Of a stretch of DNA of 64,000 nt, positions 27,072 through 34,827 are shown piece by piece. The notes under the pieces are model-generated. The model made no database searches. It worked only from the letters and a program-made list of their open reading frames with translations, and was not told the DNA's origin. The position numbers and the translations under genes were made by a program. Positions within the stretch are counted from its first letter, which is position 1. Each line of letters opens with the position of its first letter. Where the stretch lies: NCBI GenBank assembly GCA_023460995.1, contig JAEWOE010000003.1, positions 248,001 to 312,000 on the forward strand, written 5' to 3'. This DNA is from Bacillota bacterium (GTDB lineage Bacteria; Bacillota_I; Bacilli_A; RF39; UBA660).

Positions 27072-27671
27072 ATGGAAAATGATGAATTAATTTTTGAAAA
27101 AACATATGCACAAGAAACACGAACGTATGATTTAGAAATAATAATTGGCGACAAGGTATTAAAGTTTATATTTGGTGGTAATGGAGATTTATGTATTTCA
27201 TTATTAGCTGAAGATAATACTTTTCAAATTACAAAAGAAAATAGTGAGATATATAGACAATTTGATAAATTATATAATTCTATAAAAAATTGTCAAATAG
27301 TAAATGATATGGGTCCTGATACAGACATGAATTTCTTTAGTATTAATAAAATCAATAATAATTTTAAAAAAAGTCAAATATATAAAGAATTATTTACGGA
27401 TAACATTATTAATTATCATAGTGATAATCAGGTTTATGAAGAAGCAACTATTTTAAAAATAACGAAACAAGAAGATATTTATATGGTAGAATTTATACCT
27501 AATGAAGAAGATTTTTTTCCATCTATAGAAATAACGAATAGCGGAAGTAGATATGGATTATTACATATGCCATTTATGAATCTTTATAATGGCCTATGTA
27601 AAATAGATTGTAGTTATCATCAAATTGATATTGAAGAATATATGTATGTGAAGAAAAAACAGTTTAGATAG
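27072..27671 (+). CDS. Hypothetical protein, paralogue of the 5695 protein
   Basis: A 199-residue soluble protein, preceded by AGGGG and nine bases after the operon's third gene, so probably cotranscribed. I recognise no named family, but the layout mirrors the 203-residue protein at 5695: HSD motif (YHSDNQVYEEATILKI), a beta hairpin, then SGS-x-Y and an aromatic FMNLYNGL helix. The two are probably divergent copies of one family. N-terminal strands (LEIIIGDKVLKFIFGGNGDL) look like a beta sandwich. Function unknown. Confidence 0.55.
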   Translation: MENDELIFEKTYAQETRTYDLEIIIGDKVLKFIFGGNGDLCISLLAEDNTFQITKENSEIYRQFDKLYNSIKNCQIVNDMGPDTDMNFFSINKINNNFKKSQIYKELFTDNIINYHSDNQVYEEATILKITKQEDIYMVEFIPNEEDFFPSIEITNSGSRYGLLHMPFMNLYNGLCKIDCSYHQIDIEEYMYVKKKQFR

Positions 27672-27706
27672 AGTTAACTTAATTATCTGTTTATGGAGGT
27701 AACAAT

Positions 27707-27850
27707 ATGGAAAAAGAAGTATTAGAACATCTAAAAAAACTTTCTGGTAAAAAAACACTAATGCATCCTAATGTAAATACTCAAATATTATTAATGGAAG
27801 TTATTAGTCTAATAGAATTTGTAGACTATAACAACAAAAATATAAGATAG
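27707..27850 (+). CDS. Small hypothetical protein (47 aa)
   Basis: A strong GGAGGT site lies 7 bases before the ATG at 27707. The 47-residue product (MEKEVLEHLKKLSGKK...) is charged at the start, has an ILLMEVISLIEFV amphipathic or hydrophobic helix and ends NNKNIR. It is cytosolic or peripheral. It stands between the 27072 and 27866 genes with short gaps and is likely in the same transcript. Confidence 0.5.
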   Translation: MEKEVLEHLKKLSGKKTLMHPNVNTQILLMEVISLIEFVDYNNKNIR

Positions 27851-27865
27851 TATAGATATTATAAA

Positions 27866-28150
27866 TTGAATAGTTTTAAAATAAAACAGCTTAGAAGAGT
27901 AATAGAGAGTATAAGTAAAGCAGCAAGTTTAACAGATATAAAAAAAGAGCGTCTTTTAGCAAAGTATACAGAGTATATAAATTATGAAGAGGCTATAAAA
28001 GAACTTATTTATGAAGTTCATAAAAAATTTTATAATAGGAATGAAGAAGTATATAATTATAGTTTAGATATGATAAATAATATAAGCTTGAGTTATTTCA
28101 AATCTAAAGATGAAATGATTGTGTATGCAGTAAATAGAAAAAAACAGTAA
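27866..28150 (+). CDS. Small helical hypothetical protein (94 aa, TTG start)
   Basis: The first possible start is TTG at 27866, 15 bases after the previous stop; the ribosome site is weak, so coupling to the upstream small gene is likely. The product is basic and almost wholly helical (FKIKQLRRVIESISKAASL; KELIYEVHKKFYNR), without cysteines or membrane segments. No family is recognised. A good terminator follows directly. Confidence 0.45.
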   Translation: MNSFKIKQLRRVIESISKAASLTDIKKERLLAKYTEYINYEEAIKELIYEVHKKFYNRNEEVYNYSLDMINNISLSYFKSKDEMIVYAVNRKKQ

Positions 28151-28180
28151 TAAAAGATAGATAAAACATCTATCTTTTAT
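28151..28180 (+). terminator. Terminator of the 24253-28150 gene set
   Basis: AAAAGATAGAT (28152-28162) pairs with ATCTATCTTTT (28168-28178). Confidence 0.85.
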
Positions 28181-28237
28181 TGTGCTTATTAAATTTTATA
28201 ATTATATATGGTAAAATAATATTAGGAGAAAGATACT

Positions 28238-28735
28238 ATGAATGAAGAAAAAAGGAAAAAATATAGCAAATTAGAAAGATTTATAAAAAGTAATATTAAA
28301 TATATTATATTACTTTTTATAATTCTATTTTTATTAGTTATAATATACATATATACCTCTAATAAACCAGAAAAAAGTATAAATATTACTGGAGAAGAGA
28401 ATTTAAAAGGATTAGACATTAATACATATGACGTTATGGCTTTAAGCCTAGATATTAATGATGAGGAAATAATAACTGTACCTATATCATATAGTCAAAG
28501 TGATGATAATATAATACGTATAGCTTACTACTTAAATGAAGAGACTAACTATTACAAAAAGGTAGTTAATAATAGTAGTAATGAAGAGGGAGTTACTTTT
28601 TCTAATATAGATTATGAAGTTATTACAAGGTCAGATTTACAAGAAATAATAGATGATAATAAAGATGGAATACTTACTTATATCTGGGCAAGTGAAGACA
28701 AGAAATGTTTAAATGTTTTAGTTTCTTATGAATAA
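28238..28735 (+). CDS. Hypothetical single-pass membrane protein
   Basis: AGGAG precedes the ATG. A basic N-terminus (MNEEKRKKYSKLERF) is followed by one helix near residues 21-41 (YIILLFIILFLLVIIYIY) and an outer domain of about 125 acidic residues ending in a beta strand, CLNVLVSYE. No lipobox, so it stays anchored by the helix. No family is recognised. It is monocistronic, with its own terminator immediately after the stop. Confidence 0.55.
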   Translation: MNEEKRKKYSKLERFIKSNIKYIILLFIILFLLVIIYIYTSNKPEKSINITGEENLKGLDINTYDVMALSLDINDEEIITVPISYSQSDDNIIRIAYYLNEETNYYKKVVNNSSNEEGVTFSNIDYEVITRSDLQEIIDDNKDGILTYIWASEDKKCLNVLVSYE

Positions 28736-28760
28736 AATGAGATTAATGTCTCATTTTTAT
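28733..28760 (+). terminator. Terminator after the 28238 gene
   Basis: AAAATGAGA (28734-28742) pairs with TCTCATTTT (28749-28757). Confidence 0.85.
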
Positions 28761-28804
28761 TTATATATATTAATTTATATAGTATAATTAATATAGGTGA
28801 TAAC

Positions 28805-29866
28805 ATGGATGTAGGCAAGACTTACTTTTTTAAAGATGGCGAAGTTAAGTTTATTAATTTAACCATAACAGAAGAAGAATTAGATAAAGCATGTGATGAA
28901 ATAAAAGACCATATTAGGCTTCCACTAGTTAGTAGTGAAGAACATAGTTTGAATTCTAATATTAATTATACAAATACAAGTACATTAGAGATATATAAAC
29001 AATATATAGATGCTGGCTATTCCGTAATAAGATATACAAAAATATTTGATGTTGATTATGAGGGAGCAACAGCAAGTTTATCTACAAAATGTGATTGCGT
29101 TGTCGCACTAAATATAACAGAAAAAGACGCTTCTAATATTCAAGGTATATTTGAAACTTTAGAGCCAAAAAAGGCTTTTGATAAGGGTTATATTTATAAT
29201 ATACATAAAAATATGTTTGATGAAATTGATTATGATTATTATGACCCAAGTCAAAATAGAGGAATTTTATCTTCTGAAATACTACCATATTTTCTAAAAG
29301 AGAAGACTGGTAGTTTAACTGAAGAAGATAAAGAAGTTGTTAACTCATATCGTAATTTTAATTTAGAAAAGTTATTAACAGAAGATATTCCAAAAGAATA
29401 CAAACTAAATAATGATAATGCAGGTATGATTGTTATAGCAGCAGATAATATGTATGTAAGTACGTGTAAAAAAATGCAGCAAAAGAGTGAAATAAATATG
29501 ATTTTAGGTCATATAAACCCAGATATAGATCAAAATTCAACAATTATGGAATTTACAGAAAATAGTAGAAATATTATTATTCAAGTATGTAAGAGCGAAC
29601 TTATTATTTGGATTCCTAAGTACATCAAGAGTTATCAAGTAGATCAACTTAAGGTACTAATTGATGTCATTAGGCAAATAGATAGTAAGATTAAAGAACC
29701 GATTTCCGTATCGGCATCAGTATGTACAAATGGAGATTATACGCCGATAATAGAATTAAACTATAATTGTAACTTAGAAGAAGCAAATAATGCACTTGAT
29801 AGTTTAAGTTCTTACTTAGACGGTATTAATAAAAATACAGTTTTAAGAGGAAGTAAAATTATTTAG
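28805..29866 (+). CDS. Hypothetical cytosolic protein (353 aa)
   Basis: AGGTGATAAC precedes the ATG. No signal peptide or membrane segments are seen. The protein is acidic and mixed alpha/beta, with a central GMIVIAADNMYVS strand near 211-223 and repeated cysteines (KCDCVVALN near 92-100, CTNGDYTPIIELNYNC near the end). I recognise no domain. The even beta-rich C-terminal 100 residues could be a second domain. It is followed within 38 bases by mntP, perhaps on the same transcript, but nothing in the sequence ties it to manganese. Confidence 0.55.
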   Translation: MDVGKTYFFKDGEVKFINLTITEEELDKACDEIKDHIRLPLVSSEEHSLNSNINYTNTSTLEIYKQYIDAGYSVIRYTKIFDVDYEGATASLSTKCDCVVALNITEKDASNIQGIFETLEPKKAFDKGYIYNIHKNMFDEIDYDYYDPSQNRGILSSEILPYFLKEKTGSLTEEDKEVVNSYRNFNLEKLLTEDIPKEYKLNNDNAGMIVIAADNMYVSTCKKMQQKSEINMILGHINPDIDQNSTIMEFTENSRNIIIQVCKSELIIWIPKYIKSYQVDQLKVLIDVIRQIDSKIKEPISVSASVCTNGDYTPIIELNYNCNLEEANNALDSLSSYLDGINKNTVLRGSKII

Positions 29867-29903
29867 TTGCACATCAATTACTTTTAATAATTTTGGGGGA
29901 ATT

Positions 29904-30464
29904 ATGGAAATTATAGAAATAATAATAATAAGTTTAGGATTAGCTATGGATGCCTTTGCAGTTTCTATATGTAAAGGGTTATCTATGAAAAAGATGAATT
30001 ATAATAAGGCAATAATTATTGCATTATATTTCGGATTATTTCAGGCTATAATGCCACTTATTGGATACATTTTAGGAGATACATTTGATCATAAAATAAG
30101 GGTTATTGATCACTGGGTAGCTTTCTTCCTACTTTCTTTAATAGGAGCAAATCTACTTAAAGAGTCTTTTTCTAAGGAAACAGAAAAAAGTAATGATAGA
30201 ACTGATCTTAAAACAATGACTATTCTTGCTATTGCTACTAGTATTGATGCACTGGCAATAGGTATTACATTTGCTTTCTTAGAAGTAAACATTGTTTTAG
30301 CGGTAATTATGATAGGAGTTATAACTTTTATAATGTCATTTATTGGCGTTAAAATAGGAAATGTATTTGGCAGCATGTACGAAAAGAAAGCAACTTTTGT
30401 TGGTGGCACAATACTGATATTTATGGGTATTAAAATTTTATTATCACATTTAGGAATAATTTAA
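29904..30464 (+). CDS. mntP: Manganese efflux pump MntP
   Basis: MntP exports Mn2+ to prevent toxicity. The 186-residue protein has six helices arranged as two inverted three-helix repeats. Each repeat carries an acidic motif: GLAMDAFAVSICKG near residue 13-26 and ATSIDALAIGITFA near 112-125, with the Asp residues expected to bind metal. Length and motifs are normal. GGGGG precedes the ATG. The 37-base gap upstream is too short for the yybP-ykoY manganese riboswitch that often controls the family, so regulation must lie elsewhere. Confidence 0.92.
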   Translation: MEIIEIIIISLGLAMDAFAVSICKGLSMKKMNYNKAIIIALYFGLFQAIMPLIGYILGDTFDHKIRVIDHWVAFFLLSLIGANLLKESFSKETEKSNDRTDLKTMTILAIATSIDALAIGITFAFLEVNIVLAVIMIGVITFIMSFIGVKIGNVFGSMYEKKATFVGGTILIFMGIKILLSHLGII

Positions 30465-30539
30465 TTATGAAGAATAATATCTATAATATTTAAATATAGA
30501 AATAAATTTAATAAAGAAAACAATAATATGGAGGATTTT

Positions 30540-31376
30540 ATGCAATTTTTAATTTTAATGATAAAAGGTTTTTTTATAGGAGTCGCAAATATTATACCAG
30601 GGGTGAGTGGAGGAACTCTTGCTATTACACTTGGTATATATGAACAACTAATTAATGCTATAAGTCACTTTTTTAGTGATTTAAAAAATAATATTAAGTT
30701 ATTATTACCCCTTGGTATTGGAGCAGTAATTTCAATTGCTTTACTAGCTAAGGTACTATCTTTCTGCCTTGATAATTATTCATGGGCAACAATTTTATTC
30801 TTCTTAGGATTAATTTTAGGTGGTCTTCCTATGCTATGGAAGAAAGTAAAGGATGATAAGAAAAAAGTATCAAACTGGATTATTTTTATAATAATTTTTG
30901 CATTTGTTGCTTCTTTAGCATTCATTAAAACAGGAGATACTAATATTTCATTAGCAGGGTTGGACTTACTTGGTTATATTAAGTTATTTGGAGTAGGTGT
31001 TCTAGCAGCTGCAACAATGGTTATTCCTGGAATATCTGGTTCATTTGTGCTTATGTTAATAGGATACTATAAGCCAATAATTGATAAAATTTCATCATTT
31101 TTTGAATTTAATAATTTTATAGGTGATGCTTTTACATTAGGAGTATTTGGTATTGGAGTTTTAATCGGTATTGTCTTAGTAGCAAAACTATTGGAATTCT
31201 TATTCGAGAAATATAAAGGGCAAACATATTTTGCTGTTCTTGGATTTGTATTATCGTCAGTAGTTGGTATAATTATGCCAATATTAGGCAATAAAACAAG
31301 TGTAATGGAAATTATTATAGGTATAGTATTATTTATTATAGGTGGTACTATAGCATACAAATTAGGAGATGATTAA
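30540..31376 (+). CDS. popT: DUF368 membrane protein, PopT-type undecaprenyl-phosphate translocase
   Basis: DUF368 proteins have been shown to return undecaprenyl phosphate (C55-P) to the inner face of the membrane. The ATG at 30540 follows GGAGG; an in-frame ATG at 30528 overlaps that site. Family motifs are duplicated: GVANIIPGVSGGT near residues 17-29 and AAATMVIPGISGSF near 158-171, each at the start of an inverted repeat, among about eight helices. The start codon of uppP is two bases after the stop, so the enzyme that makes C55-P outside and the carrier that flips it are coupled. Confidence 0.88.
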   Translation: MQFLILMIKGFFIGVANIIPGVSGGTLAITLGIYEQLINAISHFFSDLKNNIKLLLPLGIGAVISIALLAKVLSFCLDNYSWATILFFLGLILGGLPMLWKKVKDDKKKVSNWIIFIIIFAFVASLAFIKTGDTNISLAGLDLLGYIKLFGVGVLAAATMVIPGISGSFVLMLIGYYKPIIDKISSFFEFNNFIGDAFTLGVFGIGVLIGIVLVAKLLEFLFEKYKGQTYFAVLGFVLSSVVGIIMPILGNKTSVMEIIIGIVLFIIGGTIAYKLGDD

Positions 31377-31377
31377 G

Positions 31378-32190
31378 ATGGACATAGGAGTTATAATATT
31401 AGCTATAATTCAAGGTATAGCAGAATTTCTACCTATCTCTTCTTCAGCACATTTAATTATATTTAGAGATTTATTTGGAATTGGTTCTTCTATTACGGAA
31501 GAATTGTCAATGAGTTTTGATATTGCTTTACATTTTGGTACATTACTTGCTATAGGAATATATTTCTTTAAAGATTTTATTAATATGATAGTAAAAGGTT
31601 TTACTAAAGGTGTTAAGGATAAAGATGGTAAAATACTTTGGTATTTAGTAATTGCAACTATACCAGGTGCTTTAGCGGGATTCTTACTTGAGGAAAAAGT
31701 TGATGAACTAGTTCGTGGTAATTTCTTTATCATAGGTTCTGCATTAATTATCATGGGTATTATTATATATTTAGCTGATAAATACTTTGAAATGAAAAAG
31801 GATATTGCTGAGTTAACTTTAAAAGATGCTTTTATTATTGGTTGTAGTCAGGCATTTGCGTTAATACCTGGTTTTTCAAGAAGTGGAACAACTATCGCAA
31901 CAGGAAGAGCACTTAAACTAGATAGAGAAAGTGCTGCTAAATTCTCATTTTATTTGTCTGCTCCTATAGTACTAGGTGCTGTATTATCACAATTAATGGG
32001 AGATAATACAATAGATCTTGTAATGAACAATTTAGATACTTTTGTTATTGGTGTTGTAGTAGCCTTTATTTCTGGACTATTATGTATTTCATTCTTGTTA
32101 AAATATCTTAGAAAAAATGATTTCAAAATATTTATGTGGTATCGTTTAATCTTAGGTATTGTTGTAATAGTGGTAGCTTTATTTAAATAA
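31378..32190 (+). CDS. uppP: Undecaprenyl-diphosphatase UppP (BacA)
   Basis: Removes a phosphate from undecaprenyl diphosphate outside the membrane, recycling the carrier lipid for peptidoglycan and teichoic acid synthesis; extra copies raise bacitracin resistance. The 270-residue polytopic protein carries both active-site motifs, AEFLPISSSAHL near residue 16-27 (catalytic Glu and Ser) and PGFSRSGTT near 164-172 (Arg). AGGAGATG precedes the ATG, overlapping the end of the DUF368 gene. A strong terminator follows, so this is the last gene of the transcript. Confidence 0.95.
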   Translation: MDIGVIILAIIQGIAEFLPISSSAHLIIFRDLFGIGSSITEELSMSFDIALHFGTLLAIGIYFFKDFINMIVKGFTKGVKDKDGKILWYLVIATIPGALAGFLLEEKVDELVRGNFFIIGSALIIMGIIIYLADKYFEMKKDIAELTLKDAFIIGCSQAFALIPGFSRSGTTIATGRALKLDRESAAKFSFYLSAPIVLGAVLSQLMGDNTIDLVMNNLDTFVIGVVVAFISGLLCISFLLKYLRKNDFKIFMWYRLILGIVVIVVALFK

Positions 32191-32224
32191 AAAAAAGATA
32201 GAAATTTATTTTCTATCTTTTTTA
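32190..32224 (+). terminator. Terminator after uppP
   Basis: AAAGATAGAA (32194-32203) pairs with TTCTATCTTT (32211-32220), followed by TTTT. Confidence 0.9.
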
Positions 32225-32248
32225 TGTAAAGATTTATAAAATATATAG

Positions 32249-32254
32249 TATAAT
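32249..32254 (+). promoter_or_regulatory. Likely -10 element of the ABC-F leader transcript
   Basis: TATAAT at 32249-32254 lies 42 bp before the leader peptide ATG. I see no good -35. Confidence 0.4.
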
Positions 32255-32295
32255 TGATTTAGAAAAATTTATTTCATATATTAGGAGGTGAAAAA

Positions 32296-32328
32296 ATGAG
32301 AATATTATTAAATAATAAAAAAATATAA
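32296..32328 (+). CDS. Ten-residue leader peptide MRILLNNKKI of the ABC-F gene
   Basis: A full AGGAGGTG ribosome site stands 6 bases before this ATG, and the stop TAA abuts a hairpin that lies before the ABC-F start. Short upstream frames are the hallmark of drug-induced ribosome-stalling control of ABC-F resistance genes such as vga, lsa and msr types. The site is far better than expected for a chance ten-codon frame. Confidence 0.7.
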   Translation: MRILLNNKKI

Positions 32329-32352
32329 AGGCATAATTTATATTTATGCCTA
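32329..32352 (+). promoter_or_regulatory. Hairpin between the leader peptide and the ABC-F gene
   Basis: AGGCATAA and TTATGCCT form a perfect 8-bp stem around a TTTATA loop. There is no T-run, so it is not a terminator. It starts at the leader stop codon and ends just before the GAGG of the ABC-F gene, so a ribosome stalled on the leader could alter it. Confidence 0.6.
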
Positions 32353-32365
32353 GAAAGAGGTATAA

Positions 32366-33907
32366 GTGTTAGAAATAAAAGATTTAACAATATTAGTTAA
32401 TGAAAAAGAAATAATAAAAGACTTAAGTTTTGTAATGAATAGCAATGATAAAATAGCCATAATAGGTGAAGAAGGTAATGGTAAATCAACATTAATTATG
32501 TCGATATTAGGTATTGCTAACTATGCTAATATAAGTGGAATAATAGATACTAAGAAAAATAGTATTGGTTACTTAAGTCAGTTTATCAATAAAATAAATT
32601 TAGAAAAAAGTGTATATGATTATTTATTTAGAAATGAAGATGATTATTATAATAAGATAAATGATCTATATAAATATTTAAAAGAACTAAATTTATCGGA
32701 AGACATTCTTGAAAAAGAAAAACTATATTATTTAAGTGGTGGAGAAAAAGTAAAGTTACAGTTATTAAAATTGTTACTTGAACAAGTAGATATATTAATA
32801 CTGGATGAACCTACAAATGATTTAGATATTGATACTATAAAATGGTTAGAGAAATTCATTTTAAAAACAAATAAACCTATATTATATGTATCACACGATG
32901 AAACGTTATTAAGTAATACTGCTAATGCAATATTACATTTGGAACTTACCAAGAAAAAACAAATTCCAAAGTGGACATTTAAAAGAATTAATTATGATAG
33001 CTATGTAAGTGAAAGAATTAATTATCTTGATCATACAACTATGAAAGCAAAGAAAGAAAGAGCTAACTTTAAAAAGCAACAAGATAAACTTAATCAAATT
33101 ATGAATAAGGTTGATCATCAGCAAAGTACAATATCTCGTTCTGATCCTCATGGCGCAAAAATGATAAAGCGAAAGATGAAAAGTATTAAGTCACAAGAAA
33201 GAAGAATGAATAATACAGAGTTAACTGAAATACCAGATTATGAAGAATCAATAAATTTTTTCTTTGAAGATGTTGATTTACCTAGTAAAAGAAAAATACT
33301 AGAATTAGTAGACTATGAATTAATAGTTGGCATGAAAAAACTTTCAGAAAATATTAATTTAAATGTTGTTGGTAAAGAGCATATTGTAATTATTGGTAGA
33401 AATGGTTGTGGCAAGACTTCTTTATTAAATAATATATATAATCAAATTAAAGATAAAAGTAATTTAAAAGTAGGGTATATGCCCCAAAATTATGATAATA
33501 TGTTAGGAAGTTATCATTCAGCTTTAGATTTTTTATGTAAAGATGAAGATAAAGATGTTATTTCTAAAATAAGAAGCTTTCTTGGAAACATGAATTTTAC
33601 TAGTGAAGAAATGCTTTGTAGTATTGAAGAATTAAGTGGTGGATCTAAAGCAAAACTAATCTTATTAAAACTTGTAATAGATAACTGCAATGTTCTAATT
33701 TTAGATGAACCAACAAGAAATGTAAGTCCACTTTCTAATCCAATAATTAGGAAAACATTAAAAGAATTTAATGGTACAATAATAAGTGTTTCACATGACC
33801 GAAAATTCATATCTTATGTATGTGATAAAGTATATGAGCTTGAACCAGATGGATTATTTGAAGTAACTAATGATTACGAGGATAATTATAACAAAAAAGG
33901 ATTGTAG
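32366..33907 (+). CDS. ABC-F ribosome-protection-type ATPase
   Basis: ABC-F proteins have two ATPase domains and no membrane part; resistance members enter the ribosomal E site and displace antibiotics. Domain 1: Walker A GEEGNGKST (about 33), LSGGEK (about 123), LILDEPTND (about 144). The inter-domain linker, near 215-290, is rich in Lys and Gln (KKERANFKKQQDKL). Domain 2: GRNGCGKTS (about 343), LSGGSKAKL (about 423) and an atypical LILDEPTRNVSPLSNP where most proteins have NHLD. Start is GTG at 32366 after AGAGG. The leader peptide and hairpin suggest antibiotic-inducible expression. Drug class cannot be assigned; a housekeeping role is less likely. Confidence 0.85.
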   Translation: MLEIKDLTILVNEKEIIKDLSFVMNSNDKIAIIGEEGNGKSTLIMSILGIANYANISGIIDTKKNSIGYLSQFINKINLEKSVYDYLFRNEDDYYNKINDLYKYLKELNLSEDILEKEKLYYLSGGEKVKLQLLKLLLEQVDILILDEPTNDLDIDTIKWLEKFILKTNKPILYVSHDETLLSNTANAILHLELTKKKQIPKWTFKRINYDSYVSERINYLDHTTMKAKKERANFKKQQDKLNQIMNKVDHQQSTISRSDPHGAKMIKRKMKSIKSQERRMNNTELTEIPDYEESINFFFEDVDLPSKRKILELVDYELIVGMKKLSENINLNVVGKEHIVIIGRNGCGKTSLLNNIYNQIKDKSNLKVGYMPQNYDNMLGSYHSALDFLCKDEDKDVISKIRSFLGNMNFTSEEMLCSIEELSGGSKAKLILLKLVIDNCNVLILDEPTRNVSPLSNPIIRKTLKEFNGTIISVSHDRKFISYVCDKVYELEPDGLFEVTNDYEDNYNKKGL

Positions 33908-33928
33908 TATATACTATAATCTTTTTTG
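33896..33928 (+). terminator. Terminator after the ABC-F gene
   Basis: A stem GATTgTAGTA/TACTAtAATC is flanked by AAAAAG and a run of T. It overlaps the stop codon. Confidence 0.8.
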
Positions 33929-33932
33929 TTAA

Positions 33933-33968
33933 CAAAAGTGCATCATCTTTTTATGATTATGTTATAAT
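33933..33968 (+). promoter_or_regulatory. Promoter with shared CAAAAGTGCATCAT box
   Basis: The same 14-base box as at 3044-3057 (here 33933-33946), again 16 bp before TATAAT (33963-33968). It drives the 33994 gene. Confidence 0.55.
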
Positions 33969-33993
33969 AACATTAAATAAGGGAGGTTTTCAT

Positions 33994-34704
33994 ATGTATG
34001 CAATTTATACTTTTCATAATAATAGAAAAGTAAGATTATTTTTATGGGATGATATTTTAGAAGGGAAAAATTTTAGAACATCAACTGAAGGACAAGTAAT
34101 GCAAAATGATGGTAAATACAATAACAGGGATATTTCATTTCCAATAAAGCAAGATAAAGAAGGTAAGTTTTTCTTTGAACTTGGAACTGAAAAGAAATAT
34201 ATTGATGATTTTGACTATATGACTGTTAATGAGTTAATAACTAGAATGAAAATTTCAGATGAAAAAAGACCTGTTACGCAAGAAGAGATATGGGCAACTT
34301 TTATGAAAGACACAGAGAATGTTGGTATGCTATTAAAGGTATCACCATTAGATAGATTTTTACTTAGTTTTGGTATAGGGTTATATTCCTCAAATGCTGA
34401 TAAAGATCCTGTTATGTTATGTGTACCAACTGAAAAGAAGCATAAAAAAAGTAATTGGTCATATAAGATTACTTTTGAAGTTGCTGATGAACAGTTAAGA
34501 GATAGTTATGCTAGCAAAGATTTCTATTTTAGTGATCTTGTTTCTTTGTTATATGTAGAAGGTAATAAACATGATAGTTATAACTATATTTGTGAGTTAG
34601 TAAATAAGAATGAATATTTAATAGATTCATTAAATAAGGATAATGATTCATTACCAAAAAGCAAAGTTAAGACTCTGCTTTTTAGTAAAAAAAGAAATGA
34701 TTAG
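33994..34704 (+). CDS. Hypothetical protein (236 aa) under the shared-box promoter
   Basis: A GGGAGG site precedes the ATG. The soluble protein has no signal peptide and no domain I recognise. The N-terminal MYAIYTFHNNRKVRLFLWDD is a beta meander; the rest is mixed, with a basic tail KKRND. Its promoter carries the 14-base box seen also at 3044, which suggests that it belongs to a small regulon. It lies just upstream of the spore-coat gene but is separated from it by a strong terminator, so a sporulation role is not implied. Confidence 0.55.
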   Translation: MYAIYTFHNNRKVRLFLWDDILEGKNFRTSTEGQVMQNDGKYNNRDISFPIKQDKEGKFFFELGTEKKYIDDFDYMTVNELITRMKISDEKRPVTQEEIWATFMKDTENVGMLLKVSPLDRFLLSFGIGLYSSNADKDPVMLCVPTEKKHKKSNWSYKITFEVADEQLRDSYASKDFYFSDLVSLLYVEGNKHDSYNYICELVNKNEYLIDSLNKDNDSLPKSKVKTLLFSKKRND

Positions 34705-34709
34705 TAATA

Positions 34710-34739
34710 AAAAATTCATATTTGTATGAATTTTTTTTG
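34710..34739 (+). terminator. Terminator after the 33994 gene
   Basis: AAAATTCATA (34711-34720) pairs with TATGAATTTT (34725-34734), then T. Confidence 0.85.
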
Positions 34740-34827
34740 TTTTAATAAAATAATCAAAGAATTATATTTAGGTTTATATACAAACCAATTAATGATATTT
34801 GCATACTTATATTGTAGAGGTGATAGT

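Noticed and set aside
29867..29903. Manganese riboswitch before mntP
   Set aside because: The gap is 37 bases, too short for the yybP-ykoY fold.
30110..31754. Several minus-strand frames opposite mntP, DUF368 and uppP
   Set aside because: They mirror well-conserved membrane protein genes and lack ribosome sites, so they are shadows.
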